From assembly GCA_028281235.1 (NCBI GenBank), contig JANQKG010000036.1, positions 1 to 64,000 on the forward strand: a DNA stretch of 64,000 bases, in the 5' to 3' direction. Position numbers and translations under genes: made by a program. The notes beneath the pieces are model-generated. The model did no database searches. It worked only from the letters and a program-made list of their open reading frames with translations, and was not told where the DNA came from. Shown piece by piece: positions 54,268-63,093 of the stretch. This DNA comes from Afifellaceae bacterium. Lineage in GTDB: Bacteria; Pseudomonadota; Alphaproteobacteria; Rhizobiales; Afifellaceae. Each line of letters starts with the position of its first letter. The stretch's first letter is position 1.

Positions 54268-54281
54268 TTGACGTGCATCAA
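54268..54281 (+). promoter_or_regulatory. FNR/FixK-type box before hypC
   Basis: TTGAC GTGC ATCAA fits TTGAY-N4-RTCAA fully. It ends 52 bp before ATG 54334; transcription from a class II promoter would begin near 54316. It implies that hypC-A-B-D-F-E have their own oxygen-responsive promoter in addition to readthrough from the structural genes. Confidence 0.68.
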
Positions 54282-54333
54282 TCGGGTGGCGCCGATAAAG
54301 TGTAGAACCGTTCTGAGCTGACCGGAGAGCTTT

Positions 54334-54636
54334 ATGTGTCTCGGAGTTCCGATGCGGGTTGTGGAGCGCGACGGCTTCATCGCGCGATGCGAAGCTAAGG
54401 GCATCGAGCGCTCGGTGAGCCTGTTTCTTCTCCAGCACGAGACCGTTGATCCCGGCGACCATGTGATGGTGCATGTCGGCTACGCCATTCAGAAAATGTC
54501 TGAGGCCGACGCGGCAAGCGCCTGGGAGCTGATCGACGGCATGCTGGCGGCGGAGGAGGAGATGCTTGCCGCTGAGGAGGCCGAAGCGGCGGGTGAGGCT
54601 GAGTCAGCAAGCGAGAAAGCGCACGCCGGTGCATGA
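54334..54636 (+). CDS. hypC: Hydrogenase assembly chaperone HypC
   Basis: A 100-residue chaperone that carries the Fe(CN)2CO unit with HypD and binds the large-subunit precursor. The N-terminal MCLGVPMRV has the essential Cys2. DPGDHVMVHVGYAIQKMSEADA is the family end. The last 30 residues (Glu/Ala-rich, AAEEEMLAAEEAEAAGEAE) extend beyond the usual length of 75-90. It overlaps hypA by 8 bp. Confidence 0.93.
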   Translation: MCLGVPMRVVERDGFIARCEAKGIERSVSLFLLQHETVDPGDHVMVHVGYAIQKMSEADAASAWELIDGMLAAEEEMLAAEEAEAAGEAESASEKAHAGA

Positions 54637-55003
54637 GCTGTCGCTCTGTAATGGGCTTCTGCGCCAGGTCGAACAGGTGGCCGACGCCCATCACGCCGTG
54701 GAGGTGACCGGAATCGTGTTGGCTGTGGGGCCGCTGTCCGGCGCGGAGCCGTCGCTTTTGTCGCGTGCGTTTCACCTAGCGCGTATCGGCACGATCGCGG
54801 AAAATGCCGAGTTGGAGATTGAGCACGCGCCGGCAATCGTCCGGTGCGACACCTGCGGGGTTGAGACGGAAGCTGCGGCCAATGCGCTGTCTTGCGGCCG
54901 CTGCGGGACCTGGAAGGTCACGCTCAAGGCGGGGAACGAGCTCATGTTGAAGCGTGTGGATCTGGTGCCTGCGGAACAGCCGATCGTGGCCGCGGCGAGC
55001 TGA
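54629..55003 (+). CDS. hypA: Hydrogenase nickel incorporation protein HypA
   Basis: A 124-residue nickel metallochaperone. It starts at GTG 54629, giving the obligatory MHELSL with nickel ligand His2. The zinc site is two CxxC pairs, VRCDTCGVE and LSCGRCGTW. The GTG lies inside the end of hypC, so translation is coupled. The longer frame starting further upstream would mask the functional N-terminus and is not used. Confidence 0.92.
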   Translation: MHELSLCNGLLRQVEQVADAHHAVEVTGIVLAVGPLSGAEPSLLSRAFHLARIGTIAENAELEIEHAPAIVRCDTCGVETEAAANALSCGRCGTWKVTLKAGNELMLKRVDLVPAEQPIVAAAS

Positions 55004-55025
55004 CACGCGGGTCAAGGAGAAAGCC

Positions 55026-55832
55026 ATGTGCGAACATTGCGGATGTGCTGCAACGCCCAATGTTGTCCATGTCAGCGACGCCAAGGGGACGGTGTCTGCA
55101 AAGGCCGCCGATGCGGTGTCCGTCGAATTGCTCACCGGCATTCTCGACGAGAACGATCACGCCGCAGCACACAATCGCGAGCACTTCGCGCGCCATGGCG
55201 TGCTGGCTGTCAACGTGATGTCGTCGCCGGGTTCCGGCAAGACGAGCCTGCTTGAGGCGACGATTGACACGATCGGCGAAAAGCACCGCATGGCCGTCAT
55301 CGAAGGCGATCTGGAAACGGAGAACGACGCGAAGCGCATCCGCGCCAAGGGCGTGCCGGCCGTCCAGATCACCACCGGCAGCGCCTGTCATCTCGACGCG
55401 CATATGGTCCACGACGCGCTGCACGCGCTTGACCTCGACAATGTCGATATCTTGTTCATCGAAAATGTCGGCAACCTCGTCTGCCCGGCGAGCTTCGACC
55501 TTGGTCAGCACGCCAACGTCACGCTGCTCGCTGTCACGGAGGGCGACGACAAGCCCGCCAAATATCCTGTCATGTTCCGCGCCAGCGATCTGGTGCTGTT
55601 GTCCAAGGCCGATTTGCTGGACGTGCTTGACGACTTCTCGCCGGACCGCGCCACGGATTGCGTCCGCGCGCTGGCCAATCCCGCTGAGATCGTGCCGGTC
55701 TCCGCGCGCCGCTCAGAAACGCTCGCCCCCTGGATTGCATGGCTTGAAGCGCGGCTTGCCGCGTGCCGCGATGATGAAGCGTTGCGTCCGCGCACGGCAC
55801 AATCGCCCGCCGGTCTCGTGGCGGCGGAGTGA
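55026..55832 (+). CDS. hypB: Hydrogenase nickel incorporation GTPase HypB
   Basis: A 268-residue GTPase that delivers nickel with HypA. MCEHCGC at the N-terminus is the high-affinity metal motif; the P-loop is SSPGSGKTSLLE near 67, and IEGDLETENDAKRI, VGNLVCPASFDLG and LSKADLLD are further G motifs. There is no polyhistidine stretch, so it should not store nickel. AAGGAGAAAGCC precedes ATG 55026. Confidence 0.94.
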   Translation: MCEHCGCAATPNVVHVSDAKGTVSAKAADAVSVELLTGILDENDHAAAHNREHFARHGVLAVNVMSSPGSGKTSLLEATIDTIGEKHRMAVIEGDLETENDAKRIRAKGVPAVQITTGSACHLDAHMVHDALHALDLDNVDILFIENVGNLVCPASFDLGQHANVTLLAVTEGDDKPAKYPVMFRASDLVLLSKADLLDVLDDFSPDRATDCVRALANPAEIVPVSARRSETLAPWIAWLEARLAACRDDEALRPRTAQSPAGLVAAE

Positions 55833-55837
55833 CCAAG

Positions 55838-56977
55838 ATGGCGGCACCGGTGACCGACGCAAAAGCATGGCTTGAGCGCATCCGCGCCTTGCCGCTCAAA
55901 GAGCGTGTCCGCGTCATGAATGTCTGCGGCGGCCATGAGCGCTCCATCTCCATGGCCGGCCTGCGCGGCGCGTTGCCAAGCGAGATTGAGCTGATCCCCG
56001 GGCCTGGATGCCCCGTCTGCGTCTGTCCGGAAGAAGATGTCTACGCTGCCATCCAATTGGCGCTCAGGCCCAATGTGATCCTGGTGGCCTTCGGCGACAT
56101 GCTGCGCGTGCCGGCCAACGTGCCGAAGAACGAGCCGCGCTCGCTGGAGCAGGCCAAGGCGGCCGGCGGCGACGTCCGGCCGATCGCCTCGCCGCAGGAG
56201 GCGGCCAAGATCGCCGCTGCTCATCCTGACCGCGATGTGGTGTTCTTCGCCGCCGGCTTTGAGACGACCACGGCGCCGGTCGCCGGGCTCGCCGCCGAAG
56301 GGCTGCCGCCGAACCTTTCCATTCTCCTCTCCGGCCGACTGACCTGGCCGGCCGTGGCAGCACTTCTGGAGAGCGAGGAGGCCGGCTTCGACGCGCTGAT
56401 TGCGCCGGGTCACGTCTCCGCCGTAATGGGGCCGGAGGAATGGCGCTTCGTGGCCGACGACCACAACATCCCCTCCGCCGTCGCCGGCTTTGAATCCGAC
56501 AGTCTGCTCGCAGCGCTCTATTCCGTGCTGCGCCAGCATCTGGAAGGCCGCGCCTTCCTCGACAATTGCTACGCAACCGTCGCCAGACCGGGCGGCAATC
56601 CCACCGCCCAGCGCGTGATGAACGACACACTCGACGTGGTCGACGCCAATTGGCGCGGCATCGGAATCATTCCGCGCTCCGGCTTCGCGCTGAAGCCTGA
56701 GCTGGCATCCTTCGATGCGAACCGGCGGTTCGAGCTCGACGCCGACGCGTTCCGCAAACGTGCCGGCGAGATGCCGCCGGGATGCGATTGCGCGCGCGTC
56801 GTGCTCGGCAAGATCTATCCGAACCAATGCGTGCTCTACGGAAAGGCCTGCACGCCACGCAATCCGATCGGCCCGTGCATGGTATCCGACGAAGGGGCGT
56901 GCCGCATATGGTGGTCGACCGGCATCCGGCAAGGCGCCGCACATAGTGCCGATGAGCACGCAGCGGCGCGCTATTGA
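55838..56977 (+). CDS. hypD: Hydrogenase formation protein HypD
   Basis: A 379-residue iron-sulfur scaffold on which the Fe(CN)2CO centre is built. NVCGGHERSISMAGLRG, PGPGCPVCVCPEEDVYAA and FAAGFETTTAPVAGLA are the catalytic cysteine and core motifs. The C-terminal cysteines (CDCARVVLGKIYPNQCVLYGKAC, GPCMVSDEGACRIWW) hold the [4Fe-4S] cluster. ATG 55838 has GGAG eight bases upstream; GTG 55829, overlapping hypB, is the alternative. It overlaps hypF by 26 bp. Confidence 0.93.
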   Translation: MAAPVTDAKAWLERIRALPLKERVRVMNVCGGHERSISMAGLRGALPSEIELIPGPGCPVCVCPEEDVYAAIQLALRPNVILVAFGDMLRVPANVPKNEPRSLEQAKAAGGDVRPIASPQEAAKIAAAHPDRDVVFFAAGFETTTAPVAGLAAEGLPPNLSILLSGRLTWPAVAALLESEEAGFDALIAPGHVSAVMGPEEWRFVADDHNIPSAVAGFESDSLLAALYSVLRQHLEGRAFLDNCYATVARPGGNPTAQRVMNDTLDVVDANWRGIGIIPRSGFALKPELASFDANRRFELDADAFRKRAGEMPPGCDCARVVLGKIYPNQCVLYGKACTPRNPIGPCMVSDEGACRIWWSTGIRQGAAHSADEHAAARY

Positions 56978-59270
56978 GCTGCAGGACGAGCGGACCGCAC
57001 GCCAAATCGTGATCGGCGGGCGCGTCCAGGGCGTCGGCTTCCGGCCTTTCGTCTATCGCATGGCTGCGCGTTTCGGCTTGAGCGGCCGGGTGCGCAACGG
57101 CCCCGGCCAGGTGGTCATCCACGTCGAAGGCGACGCGCAGGCAATCATTGACTTTCAAAGAGCGCTGATCAGTACCGCGCCACCGCTCGCAGAGCCGTAT
57201 CTCAAGAGCACGACGGAGGCCGTTGTCGAGGACACGCACGGCTTTCGCATCGAAGCCAGCGAAGATGTTGCCGCAGCCGACGTGCATCTGCCGCCCGACA
57301 TGTTCTGCTGCGCGGATTGCCTGGCGGAAATGCGTGATCCCGCCGAGCGCCGCTTCGGTTATGCCTTCACCAATTGCACGCAATGCGGCCCGCGCTACAC
57401 GATCATCAAGGCGCTGCCTTATGACCGGCCCAGCACATCGATGGCCGGCTTCACGCTCTGCCCGCGCTGCCGGCGCGAATACGACGATCCAACGGACCGA
57501 CGCTTTCATGCGCAGCCGCTGGCCTGTCCCGAATGCGGTCCAACGCTCACTTTGTGGCCGGGCGACGCCGAACCGATCGCCGGGGAGGGGGCCTTCGCCG
57601 CAACGCTCGCGGCTTTGCGAAATGGCGAGATCGTCGCGGTCAAAGGCGTCGGCGGCTACCACCTCATGTGCGATGCCTCGAATGACGCGGCAGTCGCAAA
57701 CCTGCGTGCGCGCAAGCACCGGCCGCACAAGCCGCTGGCGGTGATGTTCCCGCAATGCGGCGTCGACGGGCTGGAGGTCGTCCGCACGCACGTCGTGCTC
57801 GACGATGCTGAGGCAAACGCCATCGCCGATCCGGCGCGGCCGATTGTGCTCGTGCGCCGGCGCGACGAAAGCCGGCTGAGCGCGGGCCTGGCGCCCGGCC
57901 TGGGTGAGCTCGGTGTCTTCCTGCCCTACAGCCCGCTGCACCATCGCCTGCTCAGCGCGTTCGGAGCGCCGCTCGTCGCCACATCCGGCAACATCAGCGG
58001 CGAGCCGGTGATCACCGACAATGCCGAAGCCGCGAGCCGGCTCGCTTCGGTGGCGGACGCCTTCCTGCATCACGACCGCCCGATCGTCCGGCCGGCGGAC
58101 GATTCCGTCGCGCGCATCATCGCCGGCCAGCCACGCCCCATCCGCATCGGCCGCGGCCGCGCGCCGCTGGAGCTCACCCTGCCGCACGCCTTGGCGGAGC
58201 CGACGCTCGCCGTCGGCGGCCATATGAAAGGCGCCATTGCGCTCGGATGGGATCAGCGCGTCGTTATCTCGCCGCATATCGGCGAGCTTGACAGCCCACG
58301 CAGCCTGCAGGTCTTCCAGCAGGTGATCGCCGATTTGCAGACGCTCTACCGCGTCGAAGCGGGGCGCATCGTCTGTGACGCTCATCCCGGCTATGCGAGC
58401 ACGCGCTGGGCCGCCGAACAGGGCCTGCCCGTCACAAAGGTGCAGCACCATGTCGCGCACGCCTCAGCGCTGGCGGCGGAGCATCCGCATATCGAACGCT
58501 GGCTGGTCTTCGCCTGGGACGGCATTGGGCTTGGCGACGCAGGCGAGCTGTGGGGTGGTGAGGCGTTCGCCGGCGCGTCGGGAGCGTGGCGTCGCGTCGC
58601 CAGCATACGGCCGTTTTCCGTGACCGGCGGCGACCGCGTTGGCCGCGAGCCATGGCGCTCCGCGGCAGGCCTGATGTGGGAGACCGGGCGGCAATGGTCG
58701 CCCGCGCAGGATGACGACGGTCTCACCGCCCAGGCCTGGCGAAAGGACATCGGCACGGCGCGCACCTCCTCCGTCGGACGCTTGTTCGACGCCGCGGCGT
58801 CGCTCGCCCTCGGCGTCGATATCGCAAGCTTCGAAGGCCAGGGGCCGATGCTGCTGGAAAGCGCCGCCACGCGGCAGGCAGAGCCCGTTGCCTTGCCTTT
58901 GACGCGCGACGAAGAGGGCATCTGGCGCAGCGATTGGGAACCGCTTCTGCCGATCCTCACCGATCAACACCGCACGACGGCGGAACGCGCCGGCCTGTTC
59001 CACGCAAGCATTGCACAGGCGCTTGTCGACCAGGCGCTCGCGCTGGCGGAGACGGAGAAGCCGCAGGCCATCGGCCTCTCCGGTGGTGTGTTTCAGAACC
59101 GTCTTCTGGCAGAGCAGGCGATAGCCCGCCTCACCGAGAACGGCATTGAGGTTCACCTGCCACAGATCGTGCCAACCAATGATGGCGGCTTGGCACTCGG
59201 CCAGATTATTGAGGCTCTGGCCGCCGACAAAGCGACTCCCCAAGCAGTCGAAACGGGAAATGCGTCATGA
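56952..59270 (+). CDS. hypF: Carbamoyltransferase HypF
   Basis: A 772-residue enzyme that converts carbamoyl phosphate to a carbamoyl adenylate and passes it to HypE for cyanide synthesis. Domains in order: acylphosphatase (GRVQGVGFRPFVYRMA near 25), zinc fingers (CCADCLAEM, NCTQCGPRYT, CPRCRREY, CPECGPT), YrdC-like (KGVGGYHLMCDASND, ATSGNISGEP), and Kae1-like (VQHHVAHASALAAEH, FAWDGIGLG, GLSGGVFQN). ATG 56952 is chosen inside the end of hypD. Full length. Confidence 0.94.
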   Translation: MSTQRRAIELQDERTARQIVIGGRVQGVGFRPFVYRMAARFGLSGRVRNGPGQVVIHVEGDAQAIIDFQRALISTAPPLAEPYLKSTTEAVVEDTHGFRIEASEDVAAADVHLPPDMFCCADCLAEMRDPAERRFGYAFTNCTQCGPRYTIIKALPYDRPSTSMAGFTLCPRCRREYDDPTDRRFHAQPLACPECGPTLTLWPGDAEPIAGEGAFAATLAALRNGEIVAVKGVGGYHLMCDASNDAAVANLRARKHRPHKPLAVMFPQCGVDGLEVVRTHVVLDDAEANAIADPARPIVLVRRRDESRLSAGLAPGLGELGVFLPYSPLHHRLLSAFGAPLVATSGNISGEPVITDNAEAASRLASVADAFLHHDRPIVRPADDSVARIIAGQPRPIRIGRGRAPLELTLPHALAEPTLAVGGHMKGAIALGWDQRVVISPHIGELDSPRSLQVFQQVIADLQTLYRVEAGRIVCDAHPGYASTRWAAEQGLPVTKVQHHVAHASALAAEHPHIERWLVFAWDGIGLGDAGELWGGEAFAGASGAWRRVASIRPFSVTGGDRVGREPWRSAAGLMWETGRQWSPAQDDDGLTAQAWRKDIGTARTSSVGRLFDAAASLALGVDIASFEGQGPMLLESAATRQAEPVALPLTRDEEGIWRSDWEPLLPILTDQHRTTAERAGLFHASIAQALVDQALALAETEKPQAIGLSGGVFQNRLLAEQAIARLTENGIEVHLPQIVPTNDGGLALGQIIEALAADKATPQAVETGNAS

Positions 59271-60277
59271 TGGACGACCGGCATGTCTCGCTTGCCCATG
59301 GCAATGGCGGCCGCTTCATGCGCGAGATGATCGAGGAGGTGTTTGTCAGTCATCTCGGCGATTCAGCACTTGATGTGCATCTCGACGCCGTGCCGCTGAC
59401 GCTGCCGTCCGATAAAGTGCCGTGCATCACCACCGACGCTTTCACCGTCCAGCCGTTGGAGTTTCCCGGCGGCGACATCGGCTCGCTTGCCGTCAACGGC
59501 ACGATCAACGACCTCGCCGTTTCCGGCGCAGCGCCGCAAGCGCTGACGCTCAACGCCATCATCGAGGAAGGCCTTGAGATGGCCTGCCTCATCCGCATCG
59601 TGAAAAGCCTTGCGGAAGCCGCGCGCAACGCCGGTGTGCACGTGGTGGCCGGTGACACAAAGGTCGTGCCGCGCGGTCACGGCGGCGGGCTTTATCTGGC
59701 GACGACCGGGCTTGGCCTGCGCGATGCGACGTGGCGGCTTGGCCTCGACCGAGTTGAGGACGGCGATGCATTGCTGGTCAGCGGCCCTATCGGCGATCAC
59801 GGCATTGCCGTCATGCTGGCGCGCGAGGCCTTCGATTTGAGCGGCCCGGTGCGCTCCGATTGCGCGGCCGTGACCCCGCTCGCCTTGCCGCTTGCCAAGG
59901 TCGACGGCGTGCGCTTCATGCGCGACCCCACGCGCGGTGGGCTTGCCACCGTGGCGCATGAAATCGCCACGGCGACGTCGCTCAACGTGCGGCTCAGCGA
60001 AACACAGATTCCGGTCCGCGATCCGGTCCGCTCCGTCTGCGAGATGCTCGGCTACGATCCGTACTATCTGGCCTGCGAGGGACGCGTGGTTGCCGTCGCC
60101 GCGCCGGACGTGGCCGACGAGGTGCTGAAGCTGTGGCAGTCTTTGCCCGATGGCGACGGCGCAGCGCGGATCGGCGCACTGAGCCAAGGGGCAGGGCACG
60201 TCGTGCTGGAAACGGAGATCGGCGGCGAGCGGCTCTTGGAGGAGCTTGAGGACGATCCACTGCCGCGCATCTGCTGA
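59267..60277 (+). CDS. hypE: Hydrogenase expression/formation protein HypE
   Basis: A 336-residue ATPase that dehydrates the carbamoyl group on its C-terminal cysteine to a thiocyanate. The C-terminus reads PLPRIC, so the essential Cys is present. AHGNGGRFMREMIEEVF, VNGTINDLAVSGA, VVAGDTKVVPRG and MRDPTRGGLATVAHEIA are family motifs. It overlaps hypF by four bases (ATGA) and is the last gene of the hyp run. Confidence 0.95.
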   Translation: MMDDRHVSLAHGNGGRFMREMIEEVFVSHLGDSALDVHLDAVPLTLPSDKVPCITTDAFTVQPLEFPGGDIGSLAVNGTINDLAVSGAAPQALTLNAIIEEGLEMACLIRIVKSLAEAARNAGVHVVAGDTKVVPRGHGGGLYLATTGLGLRDATWRLGLDRVEDGDALLVSGPIGDHGIAVMLAREAFDLSGPVRSDCAAVTPLALPLAKVDGVRFMRDPTRGGLATVAHEIATATSLNVRLSETQIPVRDPVRSVCEMLGYDPYYLACEGRVVAVAAPDVADEVLKLWQSLPDGDGAARIGALSQGAGHVVLETEIGGERLLEELEDDPLPRIC

Positions 60278-60477
60278 TCCAGCGGCGTAGGCGCCTCCGG
60301 CGGCTGTTCTGTAGAGAATCTGGGGTGACTTGAGGTAGCAGAATCCCTGTTGAGCACGGCTCCTCAGTTGCTTGTTGTCCGGCGAATCACGCCCTAGCAT
60401 TGCATCATCGTCTTTGATTCTCGGTGGAACGCCGGGGCCCGGCGGTTGGGCGGGCAACCGCAAGAAGGGGACGAGGT

Positions 60478-60558
60478 ATGACGGACGTACAGGGCTGGAT
60501 CGTAATCGCACTCCTTGTGATTGTGGTGTTTTCGCAATGGTATCTGCGCGCGCGGTAG
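60478..60558 (+). CDS. Putative 26-residue single-pass membrane protein
   Basis: ATG 60478 opens a 26-codon frame, MTDVQGWIVIALL then VIVVFSQWYLRAR, ending at TAG 60558. It is one hydrophobic helix with an aromatic edge and a basic C-terminus, the usual pattern for small regulatory membrane proteins. AAGGGG lies seven bases before the ATG. It stands between hypE and the dioxygenase gene; the rest of 60278-60763 shows no other gene. Homologues are not known to me. Confidence 0.5.
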   Translation: MTDVQGWIVIALLVIVVFSQWYLRAR

Positions 60559-60763
60559 CGCTGTCGGCTCTTCTACAACTCAGCGCGGCTCTGCTTTAGG
60601 ACCAGCTGCCCACTTGCGCGGCCGTGTTGCGGCCGGCTTCGGCTCGCTCCTTGATCCGCCCCGTGGCACCGCCGCGGGCGCCATGGTCACGCGGCCCGAC
60701 ATCGTCCAGAATGGCGCTCACGCGCGTGTTGCGCGTGGATCACGAGCGGGGAGGCGTATCGTC

Positions 60764-61669
60764 ATGTTGTCGCAGGAGCAAAAACAGTTCTACGACGACA
60801 ACGGCTATCTGTTGGTCGAGAACGCGGTCAGCGCGGACGAACTCGCGACACTGCGCGGCATTGCCTACGACTTCATCGAGAAGTCACGCAGCGTCACGGA
60901 GAGCAACGACGTTTACGACCTTGACGAAGGCCACAGCGCCGCCAATCCGCGCCTGACGCGGATCAAGCTGCCGCACCGGCAGCATCCTTATTTCTGGGAG
61001 CTTCTGAAGAGTTCGCAGCTCACCGAGATCCTGAACGACCTTCTCGGGCCCGATACGATGCTCCAGACCAGCAAGCTGAACACCAAGGCGCCGGGAGGCG
61101 GAGCGGCGGTTGAGTGGCATCAGGATTGGGCGTTCTATCCGCACACCAACGATTCCATGCTCGCTTTCGGCCTGATGCTGGAGGACGTCGACGAGGCGAA
61201 TGGTCCGTTGATGGTCATTCCCGGCTCACACAAGGGGCCGATCCTGAGCCACATGGCCGACGGCGTGTTCTGCGGCGCGGTCGATCCCGACGACCCGGCC
61301 TTTCAATTGGACAAGGCGGTCACCCTGACCGGCAAGGCCGGTGACATGAGTGTGCATCATGCGCGCACCCTTCACGGCTCAGCGCCGAACCGGAGCGACC
61401 ACAGCCGCCTCATCCTGTTTTACGAATGCCACGCGGCTGATGCGTGGCCGCTCATGGGCGCGGCCTCCTACATCCATTCGCTCAGCCAGCAGCTCCTGTG
61501 GCAGGACCTCAACGAGCGCCTGGTCACCGGCCGGCTTTCCATGACGCCGCGTCTTGAGCGCGTTCCGGTCACCATCCCGCTGCCGCCGGCCCCGGATGCG
61601 AGCTCCATCTTCAAGTCGCAGGCGTCGGGCGGTGCAAAGAGCGCGTTCGCCGACGAGACGGCGAGCTGA
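60764..61669 (+). CDS. Phytanoyl-CoA dioxygenase (PhyH) family protein
   Basis: A 301-residue Fe(II)/2-oxoglutarate dioxygenase-like protein. EWHQDWAFYPHTN near residue 120 holds the His and Asp iron ligands; DMSVHHARTLHGSAPNRSDHSRLILFY holds the distal His and the 2-oxoglutarate-binding Arg. MLSQEQKQFYDDNGYLLVENAV is the usual N-terminus. ATG 60764 follows GGGGAGG. Substrates of this group range from lipids to amino acids and cannot be predicted. Confidence 0.87.
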   Translation: MLSQEQKQFYDDNGYLLVENAVSADELATLRGIAYDFIEKSRSVTESNDVYDLDEGHSAANPRLTRIKLPHRQHPYFWELLKSSQLTEILNDLLGPDTMLQTSKLNTKAPGGGAAVEWHQDWAFYPHTNDSMLAFGLMLEDVDEANGPLMVIPGSHKGPILSHMADGVFCGAVDPDDPAFQLDKAVTLTGKAGDMSVHHARTLHGSAPNRSDHSRLILFYECHAADAWPLMGAASYIHSLSQQLLWQDLNERLVTGRLSMTPRLERVPVTIPLPPAPDASSIFKSQASGGAKSAFADETAS

Positions 61670-61722
61670 GCTGCAGCGTCGCGGCGGGCAAAGCCCAACG
61701 TGCTCTCTCCAGTGTTGGCACA

Positions 61723-61850
61723 CCCTCTCCTTGTCATCCTGCAAAGCGCGTCAGCGCTTGTGCGGGATCCATACTCACCAAAGCAAAGCGGCGTGGGTGT
61801 TCATGGGTCCCGGCCCTCGCTGCGCTCGGCCGGGATGAGAGACGAGAGGG
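61723..61850. repeat. Dispersed intergenic repeat, family A, copy 4
   Basis: CCCTCTCCTTGTCATCCTGC, then AAAGCGCGTCAGCGCTTGTGCGGGAT, later TTCATGGGTCCCGG and CGGGATGAGAGACGAGAGGG. Orientation is opposite to the copy at 21995. It lies between the convergent dioxygenase and acoC genes. Confidence 0.82.
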
Positions 61851-61880
61851 GGAACAAGGCAGCGCCCGTTGGCGCCGCGC

Positions 61881-62990
61881 CTAACCCAGCGCGCTGATAG
61901 CGGCGTTCACGTCCGCCGCTTTCTCCATATGCGGAATATGCCCCGCGCCGGCGAGGCGGATCACCTTGACGGAATCGGGCAGCCCGTCCGCATGTCCTGC
62001 CGCAAGGATGCGGTCGTCCTCGCCCCAGATCACCTGAACGGGCGCTGACACATTGCCGAGGTGATCGCGGACCTGGACGCGCTGCGCGCCGTTGTCGAAA
62101 TTCGCATCGGCAATTGTGCGAAGTGCTGCAACGACGCCGTCCAGGCGTTTGAACTTGAGCACCTCCTCCACCATGTCGGCCGTCACGAGGCTCGGGTCAG
62201 CAACCAGCAGCTCGATGATCGGGCGAAGCTTGCGCGCCCGGCTCTGACCGATGAACCCTTCGATGAAGTCCTGCGACACATCCGATCCGAACCCGGCCGG
62301 TGCAATCAGCGTGAGCGCGCTGACACGCTCAGGTGAGGCCGCGGCGATCGATGTCGCCACCGCGCCGCCGAGCGAATGGCCGACGAGATGCGCCGAATTG
62401 ATCTCCGCCGCGTCCATATAGGCCGTAACGGCCGCCGCCAGCGTCGCCACTGCGCCATCGCCGACCGACTTCGTCGAACCGCCGTGGCCGGGGAGGTCGA
62501 TGGCATGCACCTGCCGCTCAGCGGCAAGTTCCGCCTGGTTGAACATCCACCCGTTGAGGTCCGCGCCGAAGCCGTGGATGAGAATGACCGCCGCGCCGTC
62601 GTCTGGGCCGGCCTTCAGCCGGCGGATGGCGCCGCTTGCGGTCTCCACCATTTCAGGCGTCGGCGCGCCGGCATCGTCGGTCTCCTCCGGCGTGAAATTC
62701 TCCAGAAATTCCGTGACGAAGGCTTCGACCTCGCCGTCGGGCACATCCGGTTCCGAAACAACGCCGAGCAGCGCACCGACGGGCACGGTCTCGCCCTCCG
62801 ACACCACTTGCTTGCGCAAGATACCGCCGACGGGGCTCTCAAAGACATTGGCGATCTTGGTCGTCTCAATGTCCATGATCTCCTGGCCGGGAGCGATCTC
62901 CGCGCCTTCCTCCACGGCCCAGCGGGCCAGCATGCCCTCGTCCATGGCCAGGCCCCATTTCGGCATGGTGATGGGTTTGATCGACGACAC
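61881..62990 (-). CDS. acoC: Acetoin dehydrogenase E2-type acetyltransferase (lipoyl domain plus alpha/beta hydrolase)
   Basis: A 369-residue protein of the AcoC type. The lipoyl domain occupies about 5-80 with the modified Lys in DIETTKIANVF. After a Pro/Glu-rich linker comes an alpha/beta hydrolase domain with IHGFGADLNGW, the nucleophile elbow LVGHSLGGAVATS, WGEDDRILA and GAGHIPHME. GTG 62990 is chosen: GGGAGG lies six bases upstream; the longer frame to 63071 has no such signal. It follows acoB. The complex probably cleaves acetoin or a related ketone to acetyl-CoA. Confidence 0.88.
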   Translation of the reverse strand: MSSIKPITMPKWGLAMDEGMLARWAVEEGAEIAPGQEIMDIETTKIANVFESPVGGILRKQVVSEGETVPVGALLGVVSEPDVPDGEVEAFVTEFLENFTPEETDDAGAPTPEMVETASGAIRRLKAGPDDGAAVILIHGFGADLNGWMFNQAELAAERQVHAIDLPGHGGSTKSVGDGAVATLAAAVTAYMDAAEINSAHLVGHSLGGAVATSIAAASPERVSALTLIAPAGFGSDVSQDFIEGFIGQSRARKLRPIIELLVADPSLVTADMVEEVLKFKRLDGVVAALRTIADANFDNGAQRVQVRDHLGNVSAPVQVIWGEDDRILAAGHADGLPDSVKVIRLAGAGHIPHMEKAADVNAAISALG

Positions 62991-63093
62991 CGATGTCCTC
63001 CCTTTGGCCGCCACCGCTTCGCCTTCATCGCCCCAGGGGGAGAAGCCGGAATCCGGTCGCTCTTCACTCACTCTGCGTCACTCACTGAGTCAC

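Noticed and set aside
56667-58460. Long open frame (about 600 codons) antisense to hypD and hypF
   Set aside because: It covers two certain genes, its product is Arg/His/Gly-rich without family features, and such frames are common opposite high-GC genes.
62991-63071. 27-residue N-terminal extension of AcoC
   Set aside because: The GTG at 62990 has GGGAGG at ideal spacing and the lipoyl domain starts there; the extension is out of family.
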